From positions 1 through 54,863 of the forward strand of contig QIAU01000204.1 in the NCBI GenBank assembly GCA_003225055.1: DNA of 54,863 nt. The letters run 5' to 3'. Position numbers and translations under genes: made by a program. Under the pieces are notes generated by a model that saw nothing but the letters and a program-made list of their open reading frames with translations, was not told the DNA's origin and made no database searches. Positions 41,666-51,639 of this stretch are shown here, piece after piece; position 1 is the stretch's first letter; each line of letters begins with the position of its first letter. This stretch comes from Acidobacteriota bacterium (GTDB lineage: Bacteria > Acidobacteriota > Terriglobia > Terriglobales > Acidobacteriaceae).

Positions 41666-42235
41666 GTGGTGGCTGGATCGGTGATCGTGGGTGACGCTAT
41701 AGCAGCGGCACAACCAGGCGAGGATGCCCTGGAAGCTGCCGTCCGCGAGCACGCGCGCCTGGTATATCGCATCGCGTACTCGATGTTGCGCAATCACCAC
41801 GATGCCGAAGACGCCACCCAGGAAACTTACCTGAAGGTGCTCCGCTACGGTCGAAAGTTCGAGGGGGTGCGAAATCGCAAGACTTGGCTGGCAAGAATCG
41901 CGTGGCGGGTGGCCGTGGATCGCCGAAGGAAACATCCGGAGGTCGCGCTGGAGGAGCTGCGTGATTCCGTTGATCATCTGCGCTCGGCAATCGCCGCACC
42001 GGAGGACCTCGTCATCACCGCGGAGATGACTGGCTTGCTGGAGCGACTGATCGCAGGATTGCCAAGTCAGCTTCGTGATGTTGTGACTCTGTCGAGCATT
42101 CACGAGATGACGCCGCAAGATGTCGCGCAGGTGCTGGAAATTTCCGAAGCAGCCGTCCGATCAAGACTGTTTCGCGCGCGACAGATCCTGAAAGAACGGA
42201 TGACGGCCCGGTTAGAAGGCAAGGATGAAATCTAG
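41666..42235 (+). CDS. ECF-type RNA polymerase sigma factor
   Basis: Sigma-70 family regulator with regions 2 and 4 only, 189 residues. GAGGG at 41654-41658 stands 7 bases before GTG 41666. Region 2 is VREHARLVYRIAYSMLRNHHD, AEDATQETYLKVLR and TWLARIAWRVAVDRRRK (residues 25-90). Region 4 is GLPSQLRDVVTLSSIHEMTP and VAQVLEISEAAVRSRLFRAR (130-180). It overlaps by 11 bases the next gene, whose product has a TM helix and is probably its anti-sigma factor. Confidence 0.93.
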   Translation: MVAGSVIVGDAIAAAQPGEDALEAAVREHARLVYRIAYSMLRNHHDAEDATQETYLKVLRYGRKFEGVRNRKTWLARIAWRVAVDRRRKHPEVALEELRDSVDHLRSAIAAPEDLVITAEMTGLLERLIAGLPSQLRDVVTLSSIHEMTPQDVAQVLEISEAAVRSRLFRARQILKERMTARLEGKDEI

Positions 42236-42830
42236 AGATCAACAACTGGACCAACTCCTGGCGAAGACGCTGGCCGAATATGGAAACGCCGAGCCGCGAT
42301 TCGGCCTGGAGAATCGTGTCGTGGCCAGCCTGGAAGCCGAAAGGGCGCGAGTTGCAGGGCGGCGACGCGGGTGGTGGATTCTGGGCACGGTTTCCGTGAC
42401 CGCGGTAGTTGTGGCCAGTGTCTGGATGGGCTACAAAGCAGCGGATTCCCAGGTAAAATTCCAACCGGCAAGCGAAGCGGGGAGAACCCAGTCCGCCGCA
42501 ACGGCGATTGCTAAGGAAGGTCTCCCATCCCGAGACCGTACCGTCTCGCCGGTTGCCACTCCAGCTAGTTCTAAGCACGGGGTGCGGGCAATTCGTACGC
42601 GTGCCGGCGAGCCGCTGGCGAAGTCCGGACCGAGACTGGAGCAATTCCCCTCGCCTGTCCCACTCAGCGAACAGGAGAAGATCCTCGCCCGCTATATCAC
42701 CCAGTATCCCGAACACGCCTTGCTGATCGCCCGAGCGCAGACTGCCCTCGAACAGCAGGACCAGCGAGAGGAGTCGCAGGGAACCCTGGAAGGCTCCGGG
42801 TCGCCCAGATCAACCCACTTAAGAAAGTAA
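42225..42830 (+). CDS. putative anti-sigma factor, single-pass membrane protein
   Basis: 201 residues. The N-terminal cytoplasmic part (MKSRDQQLDQLLAKTLAEYG, NAEPRFGLENRVVASLEAER) is followed by one TM helix (GWWILGTVSVTAVVVASVWM, about 49-68) and a long periplasmic part rich in Ser, Pro and Ala that ends with EQEKILARYITQYPEHALL. It starts inside the end of the sigma gene and lacks the zinc HxxxCxxC motif, so the anti-sigma role is inferred from position and topology only. Confidence 0.65.
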   Translation: MKSRDQQLDQLLAKTLAEYGNAEPRFGLENRVVASLEAERARVAGRRRGWWILGTVSVTAVVVASVWMGYKAADSQVKFQPASEAGRTQSAATAIAKEGLPSRDRTVSPVATPASSKHGVRAIRTRAGEPLAKSGPRLEQFPSPVPLSEQEKILARYITQYPEHALLIARAQTALEQQDQREESQGTLEGSGSPRSTHLRK

Positions 42831-42841
42831 AGGAGAACAAA

Positions 42842-43378
42842 ATGCGCATCAGATACGTGGTCCGGTTGATTCTGCTCTTATTGTTCGTCGTCGCCTGGAG
42901 CGTGCCGCCGAGCTTTGCCCAAAAGTCAAACCCTGCTTTAGAAAGGGCTGAGGCATCGGAAAAGCCGCTAAATGCTTACCGCCTGGATTACGCCGTTAAC
43001 GAAATTGAAGACGGACGGAAGATCAACTCGCGGCAGTACTCAATGAACCTCAACGGCGGAGACGCCAACTCAATCAGAATTGGCACACGCGTCCCAGTTG
43101 AGACGAAACAAGGCGAATTTCAATATCTCGATGTGGGTACGAACATCTGGTCGCGCGTTACGGAACGCGAAAACGGGCTCGGTCTCGAAGTTCGGGCCGA
43201 AATCAGCAACTTTGCTATGAACAATCAAGAGAACAGCGTTCGCCCCCTGTTGCGGCAGATGCAGATCAATGGGAGCACCCTGGCAACGGTGGGCAAGCCG
43301 CTAGTCATCGGGAGCGTAGATGACCCCAATTCCAAGCGCCAGTTTCAGCTGGAAGTCACGGCAACAAAGTTGAGATAG
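42842..43378 (+). CDS. secreted hypothetical protein of the sigma-factor operon
   Basis: 178 residues with signal peptide (VRLILLLLFVVAWSVPPSFA). AAGGAG stands 8 bases before ATG 42842, 11 bases after the putative anti-sigma gene, so it is cotranscribed. The mature part is beta-rich (YRLDYAVNEIEDGRKINSRQ, IRIGTRVPVETKQGEFQYL, GLEVRAEISNFAM, QINGSTLATVGKPLVIGS). I have the impression that similar proteins occur in Acidobacteriota beside ECF sigma genes, but cannot name the family. It may be the envelope target or sensor of the sigma system. Confidence 0.7.
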   Translation: MRIRYVVRLILLLLFVVAWSVPPSFAQKSNPALERAEASEKPLNAYRLDYAVNEIEDGRKINSRQYSMNLNGGDANSIRIGTRVPVETKQGEFQYLDVGTNIWSRVTERENGLGLEVRAEISNFAMNNQENSVRPLLRQMQINGSTLATVGKPLVIGSVDDPNSKRQFQLEVTATKLR

Positions 43379-43592
43379 GCCTAGCGCAATTCCAAACAGA
43401 TTGTCATCCAATCAAGCAAGACCCGCGAGGCGGGTTAAGACTGGAATGACAAGGTTCAAAGCGCGCATTGATTCCATTGAGGTTAGAGGTCTTTGTTAGA
43501 GGTCTTGATCATTGGAAGCGGCCTTGGCCGCGAGGGATCTATTGCCTACGTTCGCAATGCATAGATCTTGCCCTCCGCTGAGGACGACAAGG

Positions 43593-44369
43593 TTAAGAGT
43601 GTCCCGGCGTGCTGGGCGTTCTCGGCGTTGAAATGGTTTTCTTCACCGACCGCGCGGCTTCGCGAAAGATTTCGGTGAACATCCTCTCGTTCAGCTTGCC
43701 GGTGTTGGTGTTCTGGTTAGAGGGGTGGTAGGAAGCCAGAAGAAGGCGACCGTCGGGCATGGTGTACTTGGCGGCATGGGCAAATACATAAGGAGCTTTG
43801 GTCGATATCTGCCCACGTCGCTTGAGATAGTTCAGGTAAGCATCAAAACCGATGCGGCCCAACGCCACGACTACTTTCACGTTCTTTAGCCCGTCAATCT
43901 CGCGATCTAGAAACCGGGTGCAGGCGGCAATCTCCTCGGGAGTGGGCTTGTTCGCCGGCGGAGCGCAGCGCACGGCCGCTGTGATATAGGCATCTTTCAA
44001 GATCAGACCGTCCCCGCGATGTGTGGCGCTTGCCTGGTTGGCAAAGCCGGTCTTGTACAGCACGGGATACATGAAGTTTCCCGAGGAATCTCCGGTGAAA
44101 GGTCTGCCCGTGCGGTTCGACCCGTGCGCCCCTGGAGCTAAGCCAAGAATCAGAACCCGTGCGTCGGGATCACCGAAGCCGGGAACGGGCTTGCCCCAGT
44201 AGTCCCAATCGACGTAGGCCCGCCGCTTCTCGCGGGCAATCTTCTCCCGATAGACCACCAAGCGCGGGCAGCGGATACAGGCGACGACCTCTTCATTCAG
44301 CACTTTTAGCCAGGCCGGAAGGTCGTTGCTCGTTGGTCGTCGCTTGTTGGCCAACCCGCGATTCCCCAT
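43593..44369 (-). CDS. family 5 uracil-DNA glycosylase (UdgB-like)
   Basis: Iron-sulfur base-excision enzyme that removes uracil and related bases. Cysteines for the 4Fe-4S cluster are in VACIRCPRL, AVRCAPPANKP and AACTRFLDREI. Motif A is ILGLAPGAHGSNRTGRPFTG (family 5 type, lacking the usual polar residue) and the second motif is ASYHPSNQNTNTGKL. ATG 44369 (MGNRGLANKRRPTSND) is one possible start. The first 20 residues are encoded by an inverted repeat, so the native start may be nearer LPAWLKVLNEE. About 258 residues. Confidence 0.88.
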   Translation of the reverse strand: MGNRGLANKRRPTSNDLPAWLKVLNEEVVACIRCPRLVVYREKIAREKRRAYVDWDYWGKPVPGFGDPDARVLILGLAPGAHGSNRTGRPFTGDSSGNFMYPVLYKTGFANQASATHRGDGLILKDAYITAAVRCAPPANKPTPEEIAACTRFLDREIDGLKNVKVVVALGRIGFDAYLNYLKRRGQISTKAPYVFAHAAKYTMPDGRLLLASYHPSNQNTNTGKLNERMFTEIFREAARSVKKTISTPRTPSTPGHS

Positions 44370-44420
44370 TCGACTATTATGCCGCCTGGAATCAGCTTCT
44401 TGGCCAACAACCAACGACCG
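44321..44420. repeat. inverted array of GGTCGTTG words
   Basis: GGTCGTTGCTCGTTGGTCG and CTTGTTGGCCAA in the left arm (44321-44355) and TTGGCCAACAACCAACGACC in the right arm (44400-44419) form a long imperfect hairpin across the start of the uracil-DNA glycosylase gene. Confidence 0.7.
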
Positions 44421-44491
44421 GTTTGACGCTGCCCTGCTGTGTCTTTAAACTCAAGTTTAGGGTTTGAACGGGAAAGGCCAGGCGCGGCTTG

Positions 44492-44513
44492 GAGACCGGG
44501 CACGACCGGTCTC
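44492..44513. repeat. GAGACCGG palindrome
   Basis: GAGACCGG-GCACGA-CCGGTCTC is a perfect 8-bp stem with a 6-base loop, 48 bases before the trigger factor start. It is related to the degenerate copy at 24795-24815. Confidence 0.75.
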
Positions 44514-44561
44514 TACCTGGGCTTGTTTCGACCCGTCGGTCCGTTCCGCGAAAGGTTTACC

Positions 44562-45833
44562 GTGAGCCCCACTGAGACAACCGACAGCACCAGGCGCGAG
44601 ATTCAGATCGAAATCCCCGCCGAGGAAGTCACCCGCGCGACGGAGTCCCTGATCCAGAAATATCAAAAGATGGCTCGCCTGCCCGGCTTTCGCCGTGGGC
44701 ATGTCCCGGCGTCGGTCATTCGCCGACGTTTTGCGGAAGACATTAGGAGCGAAGTCGTTGAGACCCTGGTGCCTCGTTATTTCCGGCGGGAAGCGGAAAA
44801 GCAGGGGCTGGTTCCGGTGTCGCAGCCTCGCGTGACGGACCTGCATATCCACGAGGGCGAGCCGCTGCGATTCACGGCCAATTTTGAGGTCATGCCTGAG
44901 ATCAAGGTCGAGGGCTACAAGGAACTGCGCGCCGAACGGGCGGAGACAACGGTCACCGGCGAAGAGGTCAACGAATCGCTCAACAGTCTGCGCGAGCAGC
45001 ATGCCACCTTTACCTCGGTGGAAGGGCGTCCCCTGGCGGAAGGCGACTTTGCCCAAGTTTCGCTGGACGGTACGCCCAAGGAGAGTGAGGGCAAGCCGGT
45101 CCACATGGACGACATCCTAGTGGAGATCGGCGGCAATAACACCATGCCGGAATTCACCGAGAACCTGCGCGGAGCCTCCGCCGGTGAGGAGCGCACGTTT
45201 GACGTGGTCTACCCCAAGGACTTCTCGGATCAACGGCTGGCCGCCAAGACCCTCACCTATACCGTCAAAATTCAGTCCATCAAACAAAAGAATTTGCCCG
45301 AGCTGAACGATGACTTTGCCAAGGAACTCGGCGCCGAGTTCACCAGCCTTGAGGATGTAAGGAAGAGGATTCGCGAAGGACTGGAGGCCGACAAGCGGCA
45401 TCGGGCCGAGCATGAGGCCAAGGACAAACTCCTGGATGAACTGGTCAAGCGGCACGACTTCGCCGTCCCGGCGGCCCTTGTGGAGCATCAAATTGATGTC
45501 CGGCTGGAACGGGGTTTGCGCGCGCTGGCTGCCCAGGGTATGCGGGCCGAGGACATGAAGGAAGTGGACCTGAACCGGTTGCGGGCAGGGCAGCGGGAGC
45601 AGGCGGTGCATGAAGTGAAGGCTTCCCTGCTGCTCGACAAGATTGCTGATACTGAGAAAATCGAGGTCAGCGATCAGGAAATCGATCACGAGATCGAAGC
45701 TTTGGCGAAACAATCGAAACAGACGCCGGAAGCGATCCGAGCTCGATTGACACGGGATGGGGCGCTCGATAGGATTAGGTCGAGAATCCGCAACGAGAAG
45801 ACCCTCAACTTTTTGTATCACCAGTCCGCCTGA
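44562..45833 (+). CDS. tig: trigger factor
   Basis: Ribosome-bound chaperone and peptidyl-prolyl isomerase, 423 residues. The frame is open from 44439 across a repeat, but AAGG stands a few bases before GTG 44562, which opens the protein correctly ([20 protein letters not shown]). The ribosome-binding signature is [18 protein letters not shown] near residue 45. The PPIase domain is at about 150-240 ([31 protein letters not shown]) and the C-terminal helical arms follow. First gene of the tig-clpP-clpX-lon set. The stop codon sits in the loop of a perfect hairpin. Confidence 0.96.
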   Translation: MSPTETTDSTRREIQIEIPAEEVTRATESLIQKYQKMARLPGFRRGHVPASVIRRRFAEDIRSEVVETLVPRYFRREAEKQGLVPVSQPRVTDLHIHEGEPLRFTANFEVMPEIKVEGYKELRAERAETTVTGEEVNESLNSLREQHATFTSVEGRPLAEGDFAQVSLDGTPKESEGKPVHMDDILVEIGGNNTMPEFTENLRGASAGEERTFDVVYPKDFSDQRLAAKTLTYTVKIQSIKQKNLPELNDDFAKELGAEFTSLEDVRKRIREGLEADKRHRAEHEAKDKLLDELVKRHDFAVPAALVEHQIDVRLERGLRALAAQGMRAEDMKEVDLNRLRAGQREQAVHEVKASLLLDKIADTEKIEVSDQEIDHEIEALAKQSKQTPEAIRARLTRDGALDRIRSRIRNEKTLNFLYHQSA

Positions 45834-45840
45834 GGCGGAC
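45824..45840 (+). promoter_or_regulatory. hairpin with the tig stop codon as its loop
   Basis: GTCCGCC-TGA-GGCGGAC: a perfect 7-bp stem whose three-base loop is the TGA of tig. There is no T run, so this is more likely a transcript-stability or coupling element than a terminator. clpP starts 57 bases later. Confidence 0.6.
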
Positions 45841-45897
45841 CTTCGATCCTTCCCGGCTGTAAGGCATGCGGTTCGGGCAGGAGTGTGGAAGGCGAAC

Positions 45898-46500
45898 GTG
45901 AAAGAGCCACAAGCAATGCTGGTACCGATGGTCATCGAGCAGACCGGGCGAGGCGAGCGGGCCTATGACATCTACTCGCGCCTGTTGCGCGACAACATCA
46001 TCTTTATAGGCACGCCCATCGACGACAACGTGGCCAACCTGGTGATCGCGCAGATGCTTTTCTTATCTCAGGAGGACCCCGAGAAGGATATCCAGCTTTA
46101 CATCAACTCTCCGGGCGGTTCGATCACGGCAGGGATGGCGATCTACGACACTATGCAGTACGTGAAAAATGACGTCGTGACCATTTGCATCGGGCAAGCA
46201 GCCAGCATGGCAGCGTTACTGCTGGCTTCGGGGGAGAATAAAAAGCGGTTGGCCCTACCCAACTCGCGAATTCTGATCCATCAGCCCTCGATGGGCGGCC
46301 TTTCCGGGCAGGCGACCGACATTGACATTCATGCCCGTGAAATCCTCCGCATGAGGGAGATCACGAACCAGCTTTTGGCCAAGCACACTGGGCAGCGTCT
46401 TGACAAGGTCGAAAAAGACGTAGAACGAGATTTCATCATGAACGCGCAACAAAGCAAAGAATATGGAATCATAGACGATATCATTTACAAGACGAGATAG
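45898..46500 (+). CDS. clpP: ATP-dependent Clp protease proteolytic subunit
   Basis: Serine protease that forms the 14-mer chamber used by ClpX. GAAGG stands shortly before GTG 45898, giving 200 residues ([17 protein letters not shown]); an in-frame ATG at 45916 is the alternative. The catalytic triad is visible: Ser in [15 protein letters not shown], His in [13 protein letters not shown] and Asp in [14 protein letters not shown]. The hydrophobic pocket that binds the ClpX IGF loop is conserved ([18 protein letters not shown]). In the same operon order as tig and clpX. Confidence 0.97.
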   Translation: MKEPQAMLVPMVIEQTGRGERAYDIYSRLLRDNIIFIGTPIDDNVANLVIAQMLFLSQEDPEKDIQLYINSPGGSITAGMAIYDTMQYVKNDVVTICIGQAASMAALLLASGENKKRLALPNSRILIHQPSMGGLSGQATDIDIHAREILRMREITNQLLAKHTGQRLDKVEKDVERDFIMNAQQSKEYGIIDDIIYKTR

Positions 46501-46506
46501 AGGTAT

Positions 46507-46527
46507 GATCGGGCTTCCGCCCCGATC
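46507..46527 (+). terminator. hairpin after clpP
   Basis: GATCGGG-CTTCCGC-CCCGATC forms a perfect 7-bp stem 6 bases after the clpP stop. No T run follows, so it may only attenuate or protect the transcript ahead of clpX. Confidence 0.45.
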
Positions 46528-46630
46528 AGCTTCCTGGATCTCGGTGAGTAGAGAAGGCTCTTCCGGCCGACCCGGCGAAGGCCGCCAGGGGACCGGTGAG
46601 CGGGGCAAGAGAAGTGAGGAGTAGAGCCGA

Positions 46631-47905
46631 GTGAAAAACAGGTCGGGCACCGAGGAGATTCTGCGCTGTTCGTTCTGCCACAAATCGCAAGATGCGGTCG
46701 CCAAATTGATCTCTTCGCCCAGTGATTATCCGCGCGCTTACATTTGCGATGAGTGCGTGGCCGTCTGCAACTCCATCCTGGAAGATGACCGCGCTGCGAC
46801 CCCGCCCGCGCAGACTCCCAACCAGCTTCCCAAGCCGCAAGAGGTTAAGACCTTCCTCGACGAGTATGTGATCGGGCAGGAGACGACCAAGAAGAAGTTG
46901 GCCGTAGCCGTCTACAACCACTACAAGCGGATTTACATGAACCGGCAACGGGGCGAGGGCGTCGAACTGACCAAGTCCAACATCCTGCTGATTGGGCCGA
47001 CCGGTACCGGCAAAACGCTGCTGGCTCAGACCCTGGCCAAGATGCTGGACGTACCGTTTGCCATCGTAGACGCCACCACGCTGACCGAGGCCGGGTATGT
47101 GGGCGAGGATGTCGAGAATATCATCCTCAAGCTCCTGCAAGCTGCTGAAGGCGACGTAGGGCGGGCGCAGACCGGCATCATCTATATAGATGAAGTTGAC
47201 AAGATCGGCCGCAAAGACGAAAACCCCTCCATCACTCGCGATGTGTCCGGTGAAGGCGTGCAGCAGGCACTTCTAAAGATTCTGGAAGGAACCATTGCCA
47301 ATGTCCCTCCCCAGGGAGGACGAAAGCATCCCCACCAGGAATTCACACCGGTGGACACCACCAACATTCTATTTATTTGCGGTGGCGCCTTCGTGGGGTT
47401 GGACAAGATTATCGGGCGGCGTGCCGGCAGGAAGTCCTTGGGCTTCAAGACGGGCGAGGAGGAAGCCGAGGCCATGGCCGCTCCCAGTAAGAAGAAGCAA
47501 GCCGAACTGATGGCCGAGGTGCAGCCTCAAGACCTGATCAGGTTTGGCCTGATTCCTGAATTCGTCGGCCGCATGCCGGTGGTCGGAGCGCTCGAAGAAT
47601 TAGATGAGTCAGCCCTGATCGACATCCTGACCCGTCCGAAGAACGCCATCGTCAAACAGTACCAGAGACTGTTCGAATTTGAGAACGTGCGCCTGAAATT
47701 CAGTGAGGATGCGTTGCGCGCGGTGGCCCGCCAGGCCATGGCCCGTAAGGTCGGCGCCCGCGGATTGCGCATGATCCTGGAAGAGCTCATGCTCGATTTG
47801 ATGTACCATCTCCCCAGCCAAAAGAAGGTGAAGGAGTTCGAAGTCACGAAAGAAATGGTGGAGAAGCGAGACGTTTCTCTCGCTATGATGGAGAAGGCAG
47901 GGTAA
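46631..47905 (+). CDS. clpX: ATP-dependent Clp protease ATPase subunit ClpX
   Basis: AAA+ unfoldase that feeds substrates to ClpP. GTG 46631 follows GAGGAG by about 10 bases. 424 residues. The N-terminal C4 zinc finger is [10 protein letters not shown] and [11 protein letters not shown] (residues 12-48). Walker A is [15 protein letters not shown] near 120, the pore loop is [11 protein letters not shown], Walker B is [14 protein letters not shown], and the arginine finger and sensor 2 lie in [13 protein letters not shown] and [14 protein letters not shown]. An IGF-type loop is less typical here (VALDK region: [11 protein letters not shown]). Four hairpins separate it from lon. Confidence 0.97.
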   Translation: MKNRSGTEEILRCSFCHKSQDAVAKLISSPSDYPRAYICDECVAVCNSILEDDRAATPPAQTPNQLPKPQEVKTFLDEYVIGQETTKKKLAVAVYNHYKRIYMNRQRGEGVELTKSNILLIGPTGTGKTLLAQTLAKMLDVPFAIVDATTLTEAGYVGEDVENIILKLLQAAEGDVGRAQTGIIYIDEVDKIGRKDENPSITRDVSGEGVQQALLKILEGTIANVPPQGGRKHPHQEFTPVDTTNILFICGGAFVGLDKIIGRRAGRKSLGFKTGEEEAEAMAAPSKKKQAELMAEVQPQDLIRFGLIPEFVGRMPVVGALEELDESALIDILTRPKNAIVKQYQRLFEFENVRLKFSEDALRAVARQAMARKVGARGLRMILEELMLDLMYHLPSQKKVKEFEVTKEMVEKRDVSLAMMEKAG

Positions 47906-47907
47906 AC

Positions 47908-47994
47908 GCCGGCGTCTTGCCGGCTGGGGCGAGGGCATGTTGCCTTCGCCGGTGGGGGCGCGAGACGCCCGCACGACAGCCGCCATGACGGCGG
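47908..47994 (+). repeat. four consecutive hairpins between clpX and lon
   Basis: GCCGGC-GTCTT-GCCGGC (47908-47924), GGCGAGGGCA-TGT-TGCCTTCGCC (47928-47950), GGGCG-CGAGA-CGCCC (47956-47970) and CCGCC-ATGA-CGGCGG (47980-47994) follow each other closely and fill most of the 115-base gap. None has a strong T run. Confidence 0.75.
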
Positions 47995-48020
47995 GGTTAC
48001 AAGAATTCTTGGAGAATTAG

Positions 48021-50435
48021 TTGACAACTGCAAAAGAAAAATTCGAGAGCAAGAAACTTCCCATGATGCCCATCCGCGATGTGGTCATCTTTCCCCATAT
48101 GATGACTCCGTTTGTAGTGGGCCGCGAATCCAGCGTTCGTGCTCTTGAAGAGGCCCTGGCCTCCGACAAAAAGATTTTCCTGGCAACGCAGCATGACGCC
48201 AGCATCGACGAGCCCAAGCCCAACGAGATTTACCAGGTCGGTACCATCGTCAACATCGTGCAGAGCCTCAAGCTCCCCGACGGCAATATCAAGGTTCTGG
48301 TCGAAGGTGTGGAGCGCGGCAAGATCCTGCAGATCACGGAGACCGAAGGCTTCATGCAGGCCACGATCCGCACGGTGCGCTACGCCCCGGAGCCCAACCC
48401 GCAACTGGAAGCGGGCATGCAGCGCGTCACATCGCTGTTCGAGCAGTACGTGAAGCTCTGCCAGTCTCTGAACTACGAGACCATGATTGCCGCGGTCCGA
48501 ATGGAAGATCCGGCCAAGCTCACCGACACCATCGCCGCCAACCTGCAGCTCTCGATCGAAGAAAAGCAGGAACTGCTGGAGATTTTTGATCCGGCCGAGC
48601 GGCTAAACCGGATCGGCGACGTGCTCGACATCGAGATTGAAAAGCTGAACATGGACCGCACCATCCAGTCGCGCGTAAAGCGCCAGATGGAGCGCGCCCA
48701 GAAAGAGTACTACCTCAACGAAAAGATCAAGGCCATCCAGAAGGAACTGGGTCGCGGCGAGAAGAGCGAGTTCGACGAACTGAAAAAGAAGATCGAATCC
48801 GCCGGAATGCCGAAAGAAGTCAAAGACAAGGCCATGCAAGAGCTCAAGAAGCTGGAGGCCATGCCTCCGATGTCGGCCGAGTCGACCGTCTCGCGCAATT
48901 ACCTGGATTGGCTGCTGGCGGTGCCGTGGAAGAAGCGCTCCAAAGAGATCCGCAATATCTCGCGCGCCGAGAAAGTTCTGAACGAAGACCACTATGGGCT
49001 GGAGAAGATTAAGGAGCGCATCCTCGAGTTCCTGGCCGTCCGCCAATTGGTGAAGAATCCGAAGGGCTCGATTCTTTGCTTCGTCGGACCTCCCGGCGTT
49101 GGCAAGACCTCACTGGGCATGTCGATCGCCAAGGCCACGGGCCGGAAATTTGTGCGCATGTCGCTGGGCGGAGTGCGCGACGAGGCAGAAATTCGTGGGC
49201 ACCGGCGCACTTACATCGGCGCCCTTCCCGGGCAGATCATCCAAATGATGAAGAAGGCGGGCACCAAGAACCCGGTCTTCATGCTGGACGAAGTGGACAA
49301 GATGTCCATGGACTTCCGCGGCGATCCCTCGGCGGCTCTGCTCGAAGTGCTCGACCCCGAGCAGAATTTCATGTTCGTGGATCACTACCTCGATGTCGAA
49401 TACGATCTCTCGCAGGTCTTCTTCATCGCCACCGCCAACGTGATGCACACCATTCCTCCTGCGCTGCAGGACCGCATGGAAGTGCTCCGCCTGCACGGTT
49501 ACACCGAGCCGGAGAAGGTGGAGATTGCCAAGCAGTTCCTCGTCAAGAAGCAGATGGCGCAAGCCGGCTTGTCGGAAAAGAACGTGAAATTTACCGATGC
49601 GGCTATTACGACCATCATTCGTGCGTATACCCGGGAAGCGGGAGTCCGCAACCTGGAGCGCGAGATCGGCAATGTCTGCCGCAAGGTGGCGCGCAAAGTG
49701 GTGAAAGAGGGCGAAGGCTACAACATCGTCATCACCGGCGAGAACGTGAATGACTTCCTGGGCGTGATCAAGTTCCGCGACACCCTGGCCCACGAGAAGA
49801 GCGAAGTGGGCCTGGTTACGGGTTTGGCCTGGACCGAGGTTGGTGGGTCGATTCTCAGCACCGAAGTCACGGTGGTGGACGGCAAGGGCAAGCTGATGCT
49901 GACCGGCAAACTGGGTGACGTGATGCAGGAGTCGGCGCAAGCCGCAATGTCCTATGTCCGCTCGCGTGCCGTGCGCCTCGGGCTGCCTCGCGACTTCTAC
50001 CGCAATCTTGACATCCACGTGCACGTGCCCGAAGGCGCCATCCCCAAGGATGGCCCCTCGGCGGGTATCACGATTGCGACCGCTATCGCCAGCGCGCTCA
50101 GTAAGATTCCGGTGCGCCGCGATATCGCCATGACCGGCGAAATCACTTTGCGGGGCAAGGTTCTGCCCATTGGCGGACTGAAGGAAAAATTGCTGGCGGC
50201 GCATCGCGCCGGTCTGTTCGAGGTGATTCTGCCCAAGGACAACGAGAAGGACCTGGCGGAAGTTCCCGAGAACCTGCGTAACGAAATGAAAATGCATTTT
50301 GCGGAAAGCATGGATCAGGTGCTGCAGGTAGCCTTGGAGGCACCGCTGCCTGAACCTCTGACGCCGCTGGCCGAAACACCACAGACCATCACGGCGATAT
50401 CCACGCAGACCGAAGGCCCCTCGGCGCACCAATAA
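48021..50435 (+). CDS. lon: ATP-dependent protease La
   Basis: Homo-hexameric AAA+ serine protease, 804 residues. GGAG at 48011-48014 stands 6 bases before TTG 48021. The N-terminal substrate domain (residues 10-200) starts [21 protein letters not shown] coiled-coil region ([17 protein letters not shown]) follows, then the AAA+ module with Walker [15 protein letters not shown] near 357 and Walker [12 protein letters not shown]. The C-terminal protease domain has catalytic Ser in [14 protein letters not shown] (near 680) and Lys in [17 protein letters not shown] (near 722). A good terminator follows. Confidence 0.98.
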   Translation: MTTAKEKFESKKLPMMPIRDVVIFPHMMTPFVVGRESSVRALEEALASDKKIFLATQHDASIDEPKPNEIYQVGTIVNIVQSLKLPDGNIKVLVEGVERGKILQITETEGFMQATIRTVRYAPEPNPQLEAGMQRVTSLFEQYVKLCQSLNYETMIAAVRMEDPAKLTDTIAANLQLSIEEKQELLEIFDPAERLNRIGDVLDIEIEKLNMDRTIQSRVKRQMERAQKEYYLNEKIKAIQKELGRGEKSEFDELKKKIESAGMPKEVKDKAMQELKKLEAMPPMSAESTVSRNYLDWLLAVPWKKRSKEIRNISRAEKVLNEDHYGLEKIKERILEFLAVRQLVKNPKGSILCFVGPPGVGKTSLGMSIAKATGRKFVRMSLGGVRDEAEIRGHRRTYIGALPGQIIQMMKKAGTKNPVFMLDEVDKMSMDFRGDPSAALLEVLDPEQNFMFVDHYLDVEYDLSQVFFIATANVMHTIPPALQDRMEVLRLHGYTEPEKVEIAKQFLVKKQMAQAGLSEKNVKFTDAAITTIIRAYTREAGVRNLEREIGNVCRKVARKVVKEGEGYNIVITGENVNDFLGVIKFRDTLAHEKSEVGLVTGLAWTEVGGSILSTEVTVVDGKGKLMLTGKLGDVMQESAQAAMSYVRSRAVRLGLPRDFYRNLDIHVHVPEGAIPKDGPSAGITIATAIASALSKIPVRRDIAMTGEITLRGKVLPIGGLKEKLLAAHRAGLFEVILPKDNEKDLAEVPENLRNEMKMHFAESMDQVLQVALEAPLPEPLTPLAETPQTITAISTQTEGPSAHQ

Positions 50436-50462
50436 TTTTGTAGTCCCGTACTCCTCATCGTT

Positions 50463-50489
50463 GGCCCGCGGGAGCCGGGCCTTTTCTTT
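50463..50489 (+). terminator. rho-independent terminator after lon
   Basis: GGCCCG (50463-50468) pairs with CGGGCC (50476-50481) and is followed by TTTTCTTT. It lies 28 bases after the lon stop. Confidence 0.8.
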
Positions 50490-50518
50490 CCCCTGTGTAA
50501 TGCAGATAAAATGGGGTT

Positions 50519-50752
50519 ATGCAGCCACAAGACTGTGAGCCTCGCGGCGGAATATCCTTCAAGGGGACTGCGGGTCTGGTCGTCGCGGTTGGGGTCATCG
50601 TCATTCTGCTCGTCGCTTTGCCGGCCTACCGCCTGTTTTTCCTGATCAGTGTAGCGATCGGAGTGGTAGTAGCCGGCATCCTGTACCTCTGGCACAAACT
50701 GAAACCGGTGAAACCTGAGGACGTGGATAAAAGGCCGCTGAAGCTGGATTGA
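50519..50752 (+). CDS. small membrane protein, unknown
   Basis: 77 residues, ATG 50519 (MQPQDCEPRGGISFKGTAG), with two adjacent TM helices (LVVAVGVIVILLVALPAY and FFLISVAIGVVVAGILYLW) and a basic cytoplasmic end (HKLKPVKPEDVDKRPLK). It lies between the lon terminator and engB. I recognise no named family. Confidence 0.65.
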   Translation: MQPQDCEPRGGISFKGTAGLVVAVGVIVILLVALPAYRLFFLISVAIGVVVAGILYLWHKLKPVKPEDVDKRPLKLD

Positions 50753-50756
50753 AGCC

Positions 50757-50920
50757 AGGTATCAGGTCTCAGGTGGCAAATCTCAGGCTGCGGGCGCGGG
50801 GACAGGTCGCAGGGTGCGGGTCGCAGGGCACAGGGAGAATACCGGAGACTAGTCCCTCGGACGCGTTAGCTGGGACCTGCCACCTGGCACCGGATACCTG
50901 ATACCTGATACGTGACACCT
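50757..50920. repeat. inverted array of GGTATCAGGT/TCAGGTGGCA words
   Basis: Left arm: AGGTATCAGGTCTCAGGTGG and repeated GGTCGCAGGG words. Right arm: CTGCCACCTGGCACCGGATA and CCTGATACCTGATAC. The outer parts are reverse complements, so the 160-base gap before engB could fold on itself. Confidence 0.7.
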
Positions 50921-50959
50921 CTGCTTGCAACCTCGTTCGAGAGCCGCCAAACTAGGTCC

Positions 50960-51592
50960 ATGCGCGTCCTGGCACGATTCATGATTGCGGTGAGCGATGC
51001 CCGCCAATTCCCCGCCCCCGACCTGCCGGAAATTGCGTTCCTGGGCCGCTCCAATGTGGGCAAGTCGAGCGTCATTAATTCCCTACTGGGCAGCAAGGTG
51101 GCCAAGACCAGCTCCACGCCGGGACGGACGCGCAGCATCAATTTCTTTGAAGTACGCTGGCCCGGAAAACCGCGTCCGGAGCTGGTTTTCACCGACCTGC
51201 CCGGCTACGGATATGCTCACGTTTCCCGCCAGGTGTCGCAAGAATGGCCGAAGTTCATTGAGCCCTATCTCAAGGAGCGCCCATCTCTCGCGCTTTGCCT
51301 GGCGCTGATTGACGTAAATGTCCCACCCCAAGCGAGCGATGGGCAGTTGCTGGAATTCTTGATGGCAGCCCGCAGGCCATTTCTGGTGGTTGGAACCAAG
51401 AGCGATCGGCTCTCGGGCAATCAACTCAGGAATTCCCTCCAGACCTTGTCGCAGGAATTTCACAACGCGCGGGTGCTTCCCTACTCCGCCAAAACCGGCG
51501 CGGGACGAGATGATTTGTGGCGTGAGATACGGGCAGCTGCCGAGTCCGCGCAAACCCAAACCCGGACTAAGCCCCAGAACGGAACCCGCTGA
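50960..51592 (+). CDS. engB: ribosome-biogenesis GTPase EngB (YsxC/YihA)
   Basis: Essential GTPase for assembly of the large ribosomal subunit, 210 residues. The frame is open from 50912, but ATG 50960 (MRVLARFMIAVSDARQFP) fits the family; 50981 is a further option. G1 is EIAFLGRSNVGKSSVINSL, G2 is TPGRTRSINFFE, G3 is FTDLPGYGYAHVS, G4 is LVVGTKSDRLSG and G5 is PYSAKTGAG. The C-terminal tail of about 15 residues (SAQTQTRTKPQNGTR) is not part of the fold. Confidence 0.95.
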   Translation: MRVLARFMIAVSDARQFPAPDLPEIAFLGRSNVGKSSVINSLLGSKVAKTSSTPGRTRSINFFEVRWPGKPRPELVFTDLPGYGYAHVSRQVSQEWPKFIEPYLKERPSLALCLALIDVNVPPQASDGQLLEFLMAARRPFLVVGTKSDRLSGNQLRNSLQTLSQEFHNARVLPYSAKTGAGRDDLWREIRAAAESAQTQTRTKPQNGTR

Positions 51593-51639
51593 ACCTGGTT
51601 GCCGCTTTGCCTGAAACCTTCGTGCGCTTGCCGAGAGGA

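Noticed and set aside
49110-50432. 440-residue open frame opposite lon
   Set aside because: Histidine- and arginine-rich shadow typical of antisense to a high-GC conserved gene; no start site or motif.
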